This document shows positions 23,178-33,960 of a DNA stretch of 64,000 nt, piece after piece. Position numbers and translations under genes: made by a program. The stretch spans positions 8,838,231 through 8,902,230 of the forward strand of contig NC_134033.1 of assembly GCF_964204645.1 (NCBI RefSeq). Direction: 5' to 3'. The notes beneath the pieces were generated by a model. The model had not been told where the DNA came from. It did not search any database and saw only the letters and a list, made by a program, of their open reading frames with translations. Source of the stretch: Tubulanus polymorphus (Eukaryota; Nemertea; Palaeonemertea; Tubulaniformes; Tubulanidae). Position 1 is the first letter of the stretch. Every line of letters starts with the position of its first letter.

Positions 23178-24330
23178 TCAGCGAGCCTATGTCAACGGTC
23201 TGGCCGATCCGTAATCATTCGTATGCTTAATACACTACGCTCAAAGCTATTTTTAGCGCACTCAAACGCAATTTCAGTAGCCTGTAATTTCAGTACTAAT
23301 AAGTGAATTCAACGCATTAAAGCAAAAATATATTTCGTAATTGGTTTTGCTTTATGGTGCGCTAAGTTGAAAGCCGAGGGTTTCATATTTTTTGAGAAAT
23401 TTACCAAAAAGGTTCAAAAATTCGATTTATTTGAGCACGTCTTTTATGCAGCTTCTTTAACTGTCCAAAATTACACAGTGAAAATTCAATGCTATTTGCG
23501 TCGGAAGAACTTTATATCATCAAGACCCGATGCTTTGTTCGCTAGTTATGGGCTTTCAAAGACGAAACCCCTCAAAATCTTGGTTATATAAAATTTGTGT
23601 TGACCCGGTTTTGACTTCCATCATGACGTCATAACATTGAATGAGGTGGGTCAGCTGGTGCGCGTTACTTCACAAACAAAATGGCGGCACAATTGAATAG
23701 GTTGATATCATCATTTCTAGCGTGAATACTGATACTCAAGGCGTATGACATAACGATTTATTGTGTGCGATGTGTTCAACGATTCATCTAGTTTTGGTAT
23801 TGCGTGCAAAAGGTCACGTTGCACCAAGATGTGTGACGAAAATGTGGTTTCAAAATGCGGAAATTTACTTCCGTGTTCGCCATACACGGCTGATTTACTG
23901 ATGATACAATCGAATTTTCAGAGAATGACGAGTCTGTTATTTACACGACTGTAATACTTTTTTATCATCATCAACTGAAGTCATTTTATTGACGTTCGCA
24001 TTAGCGATACGTTTTTGGAGCCTGATTTTTGTGTGCATGTATTAGTTTGTAAATCGCGGCATATTGATGAGCGTTCGCGTTGAAAACAGTCGTGTACCGT
24101 CGCGTATACAATATCGCCTTATACTATCGTGTTCACTGCGTCTATGTATCAGTTAAAGATTACGCGCGCTACGGTGTGTATCGCACGTAATGACGATTTG
24201 TCTGAGTTAAGATGTAAGCTAGTTAAAGCAATCCTATCGTGAAATTATTAAAACCATGCCAGTCGCTAAACTTTGTTTCGTTAGTAACCGGCACTGGCCT
24301 CAAATTTGTTGAAGAACTTGGGAGATTGTG
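23178..24330 (+). repeat. 1-kb dispersed repeat, copy 2
   Basis: Collinear with 5697-6710 in the same orientation. It is longer because of small insertions and includes ATCATGACGTCATAACATTGA and GAGCGTTCGCGTTGAAAACAG. Confidence 0.75.
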
Positions 24331-24562
24331 TCCTGATGAGTCCGTATGAAAATGAAAAACCTCCGATGAAACCCAGGCTCTCACCGTTTGTACCGTATCT
24401 TAACGGGTCACTCAGTTTTAGTTGTTTTACGTCATTCAATGGATGTATCAAATTATGAACATTTGTTCGGACAAAAGTCCCATAATCAATTTTTCGAAGA
24501 TTTCATTCTCGTTAAAAGTCAGTCATCATTTAAAGTTCACACTGACCAAATTTGAGTCATTT

Positions 24563-25312
24563 TTAGCCCACTTGGGACTTTAGTACCAGCGGGCTATTGC
24601 GTTCACTTTTCGTCCGTCGTCCGTCCGTTCGTCCGTCCGTCCGTAGACGGAATCCAGTTATTTTGGGAAGTTTTGAAGACGCTTCAAGGTAATGTCTTGA
24701 TATTTGGGTTACACATGTATCTACCCTAGACACATCTTCAGCCCAAAAACTGGCCCTGTCAGAATCAAGATGGCCGACTAGCAGCCATTGTTGTTCGCCA
24801 AAATCAGCACTTTTTACACATTTTTGAACTTTTTGAGGGAAATTTTGAAGACGCTTTGATCAATTACCTTGGTCTTTCGTATATATGTGAATCCCCCCAG
24901 GGCCCATCAACATAACAAAAATTGGGTCGGTCGAACTCAAGATGGCCGTCCTATGACCTTTTTAGTGCCCAAAAATGTTAATTTTGGCCCGAATTCTGAG
25001 TCCTGTAGCTTCCTACTGGTTTGCCATTTCTCATTGCAATTTGTGATGGGTATTCTATGGAAAGGGATGTTTTATACCTGAGACAGGTATTTTTCATCAG
25101 CCAATTATGACGCAATTGGCGGCCATCTTTGTATCACCAGTACTCATTCGTAAGTGGGAAAAAGTTTTTCCACATTATATTGATACCTAAGCGTATTTTG
25201 GTACCACAATCAATAAGAAAGTTGTAGCTCATAACGTGTTCTATGATTGTGGTCATTTTCAAGGTAATTGGATTTCGTATATGGCCACCAGGGGGCGTTG
25301 AATAATACAATA
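24563..25312 (+). repeat. 1-kb repeat family, copy 2, left part (split by LINE)
   Basis: It aligns with 21967-22700 and stops at the TTGAATAATACAATA section, where the LINE tail begins. The remainder resumes at 30153. Confidence 0.8.
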
Positions 25313-25479
25313 TCTTTTTTTTATTTTTTATTATACTTTATTCACGAATTAAATTACACTAGAAAATTACAACAAGATAATATAATAAAATAATGTAATT
25401 CAAGTCGATGGACACCAGGAGAAGTTACAAACTTATATCCATAAAACATGGCCCTGGCGCCCATAGAAATCAAACACAC

Positions 25480-25566
25480 GCACGCACACACACACATGTA
25501 CACAACCCTGCACCACAACACTCACGCATACGCGCACGCACGCACGCACGCACGCACGCACACACA
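25480..25566. repeat. CA/CGCA microsatellite in the LINE 3' UTR
   Basis: Runs of ACGC and AC units, interrupted near 25495-25530, within the region between ORF2 and the poly-A tail. Confidence 0.85.
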
Positions 25567-25628
25567 TCCATAATGACAAGTTAAGTTCAGATCGACCTAT
25601 AAACGCATATTAAACAAATGTTAAATTA

Positions 25629-28556
25629 CTATTGACCCGTTAACAGATACTGCTTGAAATTCTTTTTAAATACATAAACATTCTTCGACTGCTTTAAAGT
25701 TGAATCGAGTGAATTCCAAAGTTTTGGACCAGAAACCTTTACCGAAAATTTATTTCTTCGAGTTTGAAATCGAGGGATTTCCATATTGTTTTGGCTACGA
25801 GTTTGATAATTGTGGATTTCATGTCGAAATTGAAAATAGTTATTAAAAGAATCAGGTAGCATGGATTTGTTATAATTAAACATGAAGCATCCTAACTGTA
25901 ATTTGTTCATTTCTTTAATTCTCAGTATTTTCAGTCTTTTAAAGAGTGGATCAGTATGTTCTAAATAATATGAATTTGTTATTATTCGAACCGCACGTTT
26001 TTGAAGTAGTAATAATGAATCTAAATAGACATTAAAATTTTGAGCCCAAACTATGTTACAATAACTTAAATACGGTTCCACTAAACTAAAATACAATTGA
26101 ATAAGAGTTTTCTCAGGTAAAAATCGTTTTAATCTATTTAACATACTGATACTCTTCGATACCTTGCGTTGAACATTATTGATATGATCAATCCATGAAA
26201 GTTTATCGTCAATATTTATACCCAAAAAATTTGTGCTATGAACTTGATCAATATTAATTCCGCTGATTTGAATCGAAATGTTAAGTGGTAGTTGTGAGCC
26301 AAATACCATGCAATGAGTTTTTGGCAAGTTTAAAGATAATTTATTAGCGTAAAACCACGTGGCTAGTTTATCAAGTTCACTAGACACGGTCAATGCAAGG
26401 TGATGAATATCGGAACCGCTCGCAAAGACATTAGTGTCATCTGCAAAAAGCGTAAATTTCAAAATGTTGCTGACATTAACGCAGTCATTTATGTATATTA
26501 AAAAAAGTAACGGTCCCAAAATGGAACCTTGAGGCACACCAGTAGATATATTCAAAAGTTGAGACTTACAATTTTCAATTTGAACAGTTTGTTGTCGGTT
26601 TTCCAAATAATTTCTAAACCAGCAAAGTGCGCGACCTTTAATTCCATAAAAATCTAATTTTGACAATAATATTTCATGGTTGACTGTATCAAAGGCTTTA
26701 GATAAGTCCAAATAAACACCGATAGTGGGATTTTTATTTTCAAGATTATATGAAATTTCATCAATAATTTTGATGACTGCCATGGCAGAGGAGTGATTCT
26801 TTCTAAAACCGAATTGATTTGAATTTATGATAGAAAATTTATCACAATAAGACATTAGTCTGTTGTACACGACTTTTTCAAGAATCTTTGAAAAGCAAGG
26901 CAAAATTGAGATAGGCCGGTAATTATTAAAGTTATCTTTGTCACCACTTTTGTATAAAGGTCGAATTCTAGCGATTTTTAATTTGTCCGGAACAATTCCA
27001 GTCTGTAGACTCATGTTAAAAACATGGCAGAGAGGATCTTTAATTAAGTCAAAAATTTTTTTAGTTACTTTCATGCTAATCTCATCGGTACCCAAACCTT
27101 TATTGGAGTCAAAATTTTTTATTATATTCATCAGTTCGACTGGTGTTGTTGGGAATAAAAAGAAGTTTTCATTTGGGCTGTTATGCAGGAAATCCTTAAA
27201 ATTTATATTTGTGCTAGGGATCTTTTCGGCAAGCTTATTACCGATGTTTACAAAGTACTCATTAAATTTATTAGCAATGTTAGCTTTTCCATTTATAGGT
27301 GTCCCATTAAGTTTGAATACGTCAGGTAATTCTTCCGAGTTTGATGACTTACCAAGAATATTGTTAATAATTTTCCATGTTTGTTTCATATCATTAGAAG
27401 CCGAAAATAATTGCACACCGTAATAGGATTTTTCTGCACATTTTAACAAATTACCAAGAATATTTTTATATCTTGAATATTTATGCTTACGCGCTTCCGT
27501 AGGATTTCTTATGAATTTTTTGTATAAACAATTTTTACGTCTAATTGATTTTAAAAGACCAAGTGACACCCAGGGTTTATTACTATTTACTTTATTAGTT
27601 TTAGAATTTATTAATGGGAAAGATTCGTCATAAAGTGATTTAAACATAGCAAGAAAAAGATCATAGGACTCATTGGCATCTAAACTATTTGATACTGTCG
27701 ACCAGTCTACTGACTGCAGTTTCCGAATGAAAAAATCGATATTGCGCTCACAAAAATTCCTTGTCTTGATATTGTTCACTGGAGTAGTGGGTTCTTTATC
27801 ACCACATACAACAAAAATTGGGAAATGATCCGAGATATCGGTACATAAAATACCGGACTTAAAACTCCCGTCAAGGTTATTACAAAAAATATTATCTATT
27901 AATGTGGCTGACTCAGTAGTTACTCTAGTCGGTTTATCAATCAAAGGACAAAAGGAATTTGCAATCAAAGTATTTATATCAGTTGGATGATGCACATCAG
28001 ACATGAGTAAGTTGATATTGAAATCTCCAAAAAGATAGCAATTTTTGTTTTCACGATTTAATTTGTCCAGAAGTGTATTAAATTCATCTTGAAAACCTTG
28101 AATTTTTAATCCAGGTGGTCTGTATATAATTCCAACTATAGTGTTTTTATGCTTCTTAGAGTTAATTTCTACAAATAAAGACTCAAACGTCGACTCATCT
28201 TTACTTAAATCAGAACGTAGATTAAAAACTAAATTATGTTTGAGATACAAAGACACCCCACCCCCTCTTATCCCATTTTCCCTACATCTAAAAATACTTT
28301 TGTAACCGTTCAGGTGGTACATGTTGTTGTTGTTGTTAATTTGGCTAGCCCAAGTTTCAGAAAGACCAATGACCGAAAATTCAAGTTTTAAAATATCCAG
28401 ATAATGAGCTAGAGCGTCAAAATTTTTGTTGATACTTCGTATGTTAACGGATAAGATAGAAAACTTCTCCTTACGAAAAGGAAAATCGTTATCACTATAA
28501 TATTTACAATCTAAACAGTTTTGCGAAATATTATCAAAGTTTGTAGAAAAATCCAT
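25629..28556 (-). CDS. LINE ORF2: endonuclease-reverse transcriptase (975 aa)
   Basis: The protein nicks target DNA and copies the element RNA at the nick. An apurinic-type endonuclease fills about residues 32-250, with the expected residues in place: Asn38 in SVNIRS, Glu67 in SETW, the GDFN box at 177-180 and SDHF at 242-245. A reverse transcriptase follows at about 475-760, with YRPISILP, DLSKAFDTVNH (Asp617), STGVPQGSILGPLLF and the catalytic FADD at 704-707. The C-terminus has the KLQLGCFMFNYNKSMLP and YQTRSQNN segments typical of the CR1/L2 group. The frame is uninterrupted with all catalytic residues, so the enzyme may be active or was until recently. ORF2 starts 27 bases after the ORF1 stop. 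Confidence 0.93.
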   Translation of the reverse strand: MDFSTNFDNISQNCLDCKYYSDNDFPFRKEKFSILSVNIRSINKNFDALAHYLDILKLEFSVIGLSETWASQINNNNNMYHLNGYKSIFRCRENGIRGGGVSLYLKHNLVFNLRSDLSKDESTFESLFVEINSKKHKNTIVGIIYRPPGLKIQGFQDEFNTLLDKLNRENKNCYLFGDFNINLLMSDVHHPTDINTLIANSFCPLIDKPTRVTTESATLIDNIFCNNLDGSFKSGILCTDISDHFPIFVVCGDKEPTTPVNNIKTRNFCERNIDFFIRKLQSVDWSTVSNSLDANESYDLFLAMFKSLYDESFPLINSKTNKVNSNKPWVSLGLLKSIRRKNCLYKKFIRNPTEARKHKYSRYKNILGNLLKCAEKSYYGVQLFSASNDMKQTWKIINNILGKSSNSEELPDVFKLNGTPINGKANIANKFNEYFVNIGNKLAEKIPSTNINFKDFLHNSPNENFFLFPTTPVELMNIIKNFDSNKGLGTDEISMKVTKKIFDLIKDPLCHVFNMSLQTGIVPDKLKIARIRPLYKSGDKDNFNNYRPISILPCFSKILEKVVYNRLMSYCDKFSIINSNQFGFRKNHSSAMAVIKIIDEISYNLENKNPTIGVYLDLSKAFDTVNHEILLSKLDFYGIKGRALCWFRNYLENRQQTVQIENCKSQLLNISTGVPQGSILGPLLFLIYINDCVNVSNILKFTLFADDTNVFASGSDIHHLALTVSSELDKLATWFYANKLSLNLPKTHCMVFGSQLPLNISIQISGINIDQVHSTNFLGINIDDKLSWIDHINNVQRKVSKSISMLNRLKRFLPEKTLIQLYFSLVEPYLSYCNIVWAQNFNVYLDSLLLLQKRAVRIITNSYYLEHTDPLFKRLKILRIKEMNKLQLGCFMFNYNKSMLPDSFNNYFQFRHEIHNYQTRSQNNMEIPRFQTRRNKFSVKVSGPKLWNSLDSTLKQSKNVYVFKKNFKQYLLTGQ

Positions 28557-28582
28557 TATATATTGTAAGATAAACAGAGAAA

Positions 28583-29677
28583 TTATACAACAGTTACCGG
28601 TGAGTCACCCGTAACAAGAATTTTACACGCCTGTACACTGTTCGGACTACCCGAGGACGACGACTGACTGCGTAGTCTCTTTTTACTCGCTTCAGCGTTG
28701 ACGCCTAAGACGTCCAAAAACGTGCGCGTCAGTTCCTTTGCTCCATCAATACCGATATGTACACCCTTGGTGTCAGTAGAATCAAATAGCATTCGTACCA
28801 CTGATCCATCTGGGCGGAATTTTTTATCATTATCAATATAATGGAGTCTGCTCTCGTTATCACAAAGTTTCTTTATGAATCTGTTTACGAGGGATGTGAC
28901 GTCATTCAATGTCATTATGTTTTTACTTTTTCCCTTCCGAGGCAGGATGCTAGATATGTTTATATTAGCAGATGGGAAATGGCCGAGAAGGATATTCACA
29001 GCTTTTGTCATATCAAGTATAACTTGATCATGATCCTCTTTCTGGAGAGATATGTCATTTGTCCCCAAATGACAAATTACTGATTTTATTTCCTCACGAA
29101 CTAATGACTTGTCAAGGTTCAACAGTTGTTGACTAATTTCGCGAGCAGTCGCACCCGATAACCCATTCACACGGACTTTATTTGGGATATCAGTGAATAT
29201 AAGGCGGTGGCAGTTCGAATCGCCGATTATCAGGCATTCAGACGATTTGACAGCTGAGCACACCTCAGCTACGGGTGGTTGAGTTTGGTCAGGCGCTGGA
29301 TGGACGTTAGTTGGCGTGGATTCAACTATATCGGAGTTGAGATCACTAGTTGAGTTCGAATCCGGCTCAGTAAATAATTTCGTCTGTACTTCCCGCAGTT
29401 TAGGGCAATCAGTTTTTTTATGTCCTTCAGTCCGGCAATAAAAACATACAATGCCTAATGTGCAATCCGCTGCCATATGATCTGCAGCTTTGCACTTGAA
29501 GCACAATTTCCGCGATCGCAAAAGACAACGGAAATATGGGTGATCGGTACCTCCGCAATATCGGCACTGTGTCTTGTTATTGTCGCAATAAATTCTAACA
29601 TCAAATTTACCAAATTTCGTCTCAACTGGAACTATATCTTTTACATCAATCATTTTTGCATATATCGTCCCATTCAA
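28583..29677 (-). CDS. LINE ORF1, C-terminal part: CCHC knuckles plus SGNH hydrolase
   Basis: A gag-like RNA-binding protein. Three CCHC zinc knuckles of form C-x2-C-x4-H-x4-C lie at about residues 38-51, 59-72 and 78-91. After a Pro/Ser-rich linker comes a GDSL/SGNH esterase-like fold with the nucleophile block GDSN (152-155), a Gly block GLSGA (172-176), GTND (205-208), and a D/H-containing closing segment near 300-312. Such esterases are known in ORF1 of CR1-type elements. The frame here lacks its own ATG and is the continuation of the frame at 29682-30044 after a frameshift. ORF2 follows at once. Confidence 0.85.
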   Translation of the reverse strand: MNGTIYAKMIDVKDIVPVETKFGKFDVRIYCDNNKTQCRYCGGTDHPYFRCLLRSRKLCFKCKAADHMAADCTLGIVCFYCRTEGHKKTDCPKLREVQTKLFTEPDSNSTSDLNSDIVESTPTNVHPAPDQTQPPVAEVCSAVKSSECLIIGDSNCHRLIFTDIPNKVRVNGLSGATAREISQQLLNLDKSLVREEIKSVICHLGTNDISLQKEDHDQVILDMTKAVNILLGHFPSANINISSILPRKGKSKNIMTLNDVTSLVNRFIKKLCDNESRLHYIDNDKKFRPDGSVVRMLFDSTDTKGVHIGIDGAKELTRTFLDVLGVNAEASKKRLRSQSSSSGSPNSVQACKILVTGDSPVTVV

Positions 29678-29681
29678 AATC

Positions 29682-30044
29682 TCAGTATTTTTTTATCTTT
29701 CCACGACGAATGCTGCCATTAACTACTTTACCAAATCTGGACAGTTGAGCGGCGATGAACGCATCAGATAATTCAACCGGTGCGTCTTTTATGGTTACAT
29801 TTGTAGTATTAGGCAATTCATCAACCATAAAAGTTTTAATTTGCCGATTATTTATCTTCGGATTACTCCTAACAAATGCTGTCATGGACTCTACATTGGT
29901 GAATGTTATTCTACATTCACCCATTTTCATTATTTGGATAGCTCGAACATTAGAAATGCTATTTCCGAGCGAAATAATCACATCATCTTCAGAAAATTTA
30001 CCTCCCATACACATGACAGTTAACGGTCGCTTTAAATCCATCAT
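29682..30044 (-). CDS. LINE ORF1, N-terminal part (RRM-like), frameshifted
   Basis: A 120-residue ATG-started frame begins MMDLKRPLTVMCMGGKFSED and contains GECRITFTNVESMTAFV and DAFIAAQLSRFGKVVNGSIR. The last run has the G-x-V pattern of an RNA-recognition-like fold, which is an inference. The frame ends after GKIKKY at a run of seven A residues (about 29687-29693 on the + strand as T). A one-base difference there puts the rest of ORF1 in the next frame. This is the only lesion I see in the element. Confidence 0.75.
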   Translation of the reverse strand: MMDLKRPLTVMCMGGKFSEDDVIISLGNSISNVRAIQIMKMGECRITFTNVESMTAFVRSNPKINNRQIKTFMVDELPNTTNVTIKDAPVELSDAFIAAQLSRFGKVVNGSIRRGKIKKY

Positions 30045-30152
30045 GAAGTTGGTAGACTACGTTGTTATCGAAGATGAACGTATAAATTATCCAAGAATTA
30101 TGAGACCGATAACAAATCACAACATAACACTGCCGCCATTTTGGATTATCTT

Positions 30153-30472
30153 AGCATTTCTTTATTGTATTCGTACCTATGCATATTTTGTAACCACAAT
30201 CAATTGGAAAGTTGTAGCTCATGACCTCATCTATGATTGTTGCGAGTTTTAAGGACATTAGTTTTTCTATATGGTCACCACGAGGCATATTTTGTTATCA
30301 CAATCAATTACAAAATCGTAGCTGCCGACATGTTTTTATGATTGTGGTGAGTTTCAAGGTCGTTGGTTTTTGTAAATGGTCACCAGGGGGCGTTGAATAT
30401 TGAAATTGTTAGATTGTTGAGCATTTGAAACCTCTTCCCAAGTGGGCATGGTGTCCCTGGACCCCTAGTTAT
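30153..30472 (+). repeat. 1-kb repeat family, copy 2, right part
   Basis: Continues the copy begun at 24563 after the LINE, with CACAATCAATTGGAAAGTTG and TCACCAGGGGGCGTTGAATA, and ends TCCCAAGTGGGCATGGTGTC. Confidence 0.8.
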
Positions 30473-30525
30473 ATATTTTTTCTTGTTTAATTTTCAATGA
30501 TAGTTAGATTTAACACTGGGATAGT

Positions 30526-30624
30526 CTTATCGTAGGGATAACTTAACACCGCTTTGAAAAACGCAGGCCAGGTGATTGTTATCACAGGGATAAATTCTCG
30601 ATGTTAAGTTATCCCTATGATAAG
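30526..30624. repeat. Short inverted repeat, 24-base arms
   Basis: 30526-30549 and 30601-30624 pair at 22 of 24 positions around a 51-base loop. The arms contain TAGGGATAACTTAAC. Possibly a very short MITE. Confidence 0.7.
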
Positions 30625-33600
30625 AAATTTGGGTCAATTTTCATGTTTTTTTTTTGGAAAATGAAAAGCATTTCTTTCTCAAATGATCTAATCAGGTACC
30701 CAGGTACTTAATATTCAAGATCTGTCCTTTATTCTATAGGGAATGTGCCCCTTTTCTTTGTTGCAATAGAACTGTTCATCACAACAGCTTGACCCTGGAC
30801 ACTAGGCAATTTACCAATGATTTCGTTTAATCGCCTAGAACAATTTCCCTTGACACACGAGCACCAGTCTCAATTCTAAGGGCTTAAAAAAACCATATGG
30901 TTCATGGGTTTTTTTGCTAGTATCAAGTACCCTTTCTTCAATTATGTAAATATTGGTATTCGAGGGGTTATTCGGTCGGTTGCCAGATGGACGATTATCA
31001 GTTTTATAATTATATTGCCATTGAGCTGATATTCGCACTTGGTGTTTCCAATTGGTTATTTCATCGGAATGGTGACTGCTGTCACCTGTCTAATACAATA
31101 CTTGACGGTTTACGTAGACATTGACTTACTTCGTGAATCAATCAATCACTTTCGATTTAACGCTCGTGCTGTATTGCTGCGTTGCTGGCAAGAACGCACG
31201 GACTGACGTAATTTTGCCAACGTAGCGAGATGTTACGCTTACAACTGTTGTTACCAGTAGCAACGACAGGGATACTACGTTTGCGTTTGACGGGGTCACG
31301 TTTATCAATGCAATGTCGTTACATGTGTGTGGATACATAATGTGATTTAAGTTAATCCGATCATAGGTAAGATCATTTATGTTAATCCGATCAAAGGTAG
31401 GATCATTTCCCCATGGAGTGTTTAGTTCATTTAATTCATGTTTTCATTATATCTAAAATCAAAATGTAATTTTTCTAAACTGGGCTGTGGATCACAGAGT
31501 GAAAAAGTAAAAGTCTGAAAACATCTTGTAGCCATGTTTCCCTTAGTCGCTTAGTTATCGCAGTCTCGAGCTCGGATTCGGCGATAAGGGTATCGCACAT
31601 GGAGTAGATCGGGATGTATATCCAGTCTGCATTCCAATTCAAGTGAATTTCATTGGAGCGTTGGCATTTCGGCTATAATTGTGACCTACATCAGTGTGGA
31701 CGTGAACGCGCGCAAAAAGAGGACAGCCTTTCGAGGCAACTGCAGACTCGAAATGCAATCAGAAAAAAAAGAATCCATATTTTACGCTATTTGCGACCAC
31801 GAAACTTATCTTTTAGTGCTACAAAACTTCCGTTTCGATTGTCCTACCTGGACCGAATTAGTGTGTTCTTAGAATGCCTGAGAACCGGGGTGCAATAAAG
31901 GGTCAATGTATATAGAATTCAATTAGCGACAAGTACTGCCGACGGCCGCACGATTTTCATCACAGATCCTAGCAGACCTAGCGTGAGAAATATGCGGGTG
32001 GCAGTGTTTTTAATTTTGTGCTCAGATACATGGCGTCTGAGCAATTTCTGCAGGTATAACGAAGGTCTAAGAACTAGTATGACGTAGTTACTTTAGTAAA
32101 TGTTACGGCTCTGTTCAATATCAACTAACATACAACTATATTTTGAATCTGCCTATTCGATGAAGTCTTACTACGAATTTTGTGCGACTCAGTCGCCAGA
32201 ATTGAACACGTTCTCCTTCTATACTCCGCGGTGAAACCCGTCGACGATCCGTCGTTAGTCGATTATTGCGTTTTTCAACGACAGAGTCGCCGACTGCCTC
32301 GTTTATGTCAGCCAATTCCAGCAGCGAATTAAAAGTTAGCATGGCTTCCATGTGGACAAGCGATGAAGTGATTCGAAATTGTAATTTTCTTGAAATGATA
32401 GCCTTAATCGGATACGTATTTCCTCATTAACAATTTGAAACGATTCCGATCGATGTAAACAAATTCTTATCGTTTTCTGTTAAATTGAATTTATTTGAAT
32501 TTATTTAATGTTTTCGGGAAATATATGAAAGTGGAAATGGCATGTTGTATATTTGGGGCAAAAATTGAACGCGTAACCTGCATTTCTCCGTGGCTCCGTG
32601 TAGGTGTATCGGTAAAGATGTGAGTGTATCTCAGTCGTACGACGGATGGTCTTCCGTTATCGTTGAATTTGGTCCGAGTTCAGTGCTACGTTATCGATCT
32701 GAGCCCGGTTTAAAATTACGTTAATTCAGGCGCATTGGGAAGGCACTTAGACCCCGAGTCGGTGTGGATTGCGTGGCATGTAAAATCATTAAGAGAAACG
32801 AAATATTTGCTTTCAAGAAAGGTTTTCCACGCATGTAAAATCTGCGTAAATGTTGCATGCAACCTGCGGCTCAAGTGCATTTTTCAGCATTTAAGTAGTT
32901 CCAGCCGAAACCAATTTATACATGGAACTATTCGAAATAAATCCTCCAATATTAGGTGGATTAGATATTACCTACAATATTAGGCCATATGGAAAAACAG
33001 ACACACAGACATACCGGCTAAAGATTGAATTATAGTTTGATCATGGACTTCGTTTTAGAGTCCATGGTTTGATGCTGCATAAGATCCAATTTGGTTTGTA
33101 ACTACCTACATGTTATGTATTATTAAAGGTGTTTTGGGCTCGAGGGACTGAGCTTGCAGGGATAACCCTTACATAGAATGGCTGGAATAAAAACACCCAT
33201 ACGGAAACATAGACTACGGATGCAACCTTGAACAGAATGTGAAAAGAGGTAGATTTCATTTGGTATGTTGCCAGTTGGTAGTCTTTGAGTTCGTTACCTA
33301 CTAAATCGCCAGTCTTCTGTAAAAAGAACCAGTGCTGTTTCGTAACAAAATCGTTGTGTTAATAGTCAGTTTGCGTGTGATGGACAACCGTTTAAAGTTC
33401 GAAAAAACATTCCCAGAATGTAGACTGCTTTCTGAGCTAGAGATACAATATATAAATCGTAGCGTTTATTCTCTCCATATTATACTCCCTGTACAATAAA
33501 AACCATTAAAGTCGTAACTTCCGTAAAATTTCCGCAGAAACTTACAATTCACGTTTCTTGAAATCCATTTTCTGCGCTGGCGAACGGCAAATTAACCTGG

Positions 33601-33660
33601 AATGGATCGGGTTTATTCGTTAACATTATTTCGTTAATAGACTTCGTAGTTTCTATAATT
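30625..33660. other. No gene recognised; low-repeat interval
   Basis: Includes a 28-bp tandem pair near 31347-31405 (TTAATCCGATCA) and short frames such as 31653-31898 plus and 32136-32351 minus. The latter is a 71-residue ATG frame (MEAMLTFNSLLELADINEAV), but nothing in it identifies a family. Confidence 0.4.
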
Positions 33661-33669
33661 AGGGTACAC

Positions 33670-33960
33670 GTGCGACATCTTGGTGTGCTGCATCTCGCGG
33701 TGCCTCAAGGTTGAGTTCTATGAGTGGAAATAGAATAGTCTGAAACCACGGAAGTATTATAGTGTGCAGGGAGACGGCTTTACTGAGATAGAGGGTTTGA
33801 GCTGCGACGTCGATAGGAGATCTTTGAGACCCGTGACGTGCGTTCTGTAGGCGGTGACCGTCATCCGCGAGTCTACTTGCAGTCTCCGTAAATTTAGTTC
33901 GTGTCTCATCTGGTTGGCTCCGGAGTTCTGCAAGATGAGCGGCGGACGTTTTTTTTCCGA
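33670..33960 (-). pseudogene. Possible Penelope-like element fragment
   Basis: The minus strand ends in a segment STLRHREMQHTKMSHVYPN, resembling NPTSRHQEMRNTKMPHVSSH just before the GIY-YIG domain at 42810-43304. Stops interrupt it and the endonuclease itself is absent. It is probably the upstream part of a related dead copy. Confidence 0.4.

Larger units (their letters stand above)
25317..30146 (-). mobile_element. Near-intact CR1/L2-type non-LTR retrotransposon
   Basis: A two-ORF LINE on the minus strand of about 4.83 kb. It runs from a 5' UTR at 30146-30045, through ORF1 (30044-28583, one frameshift) and ORF2 (28556-25629, intact), to a 3' UTR ending in an A-rich tail that appears as the T-run at 25317-25332. 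TATCTT at 25311-25316 and again at 30147-30152 is a 6-bp target duplication. It interrupts a copy of the 1-kb repeat family (24563-25312 / 30153-30472), so it is younger than that repeat. An intact 5' end is unusual for LINEs. The jockey/CR1/L2 assignment comes from the RT and endonuclease motifs and the esterase in ORF1. Confidence 0.88.

Noticed and set aside
26938-27423. 161-residue + frame
   Set aside because: It lies wholly antisense to the LINE ORF2, which has clear motifs.
29755-30252. 165-residue + frame
   Set aside because: Antisense to LINE ORF1 and running into its flanking repeat; no motif.
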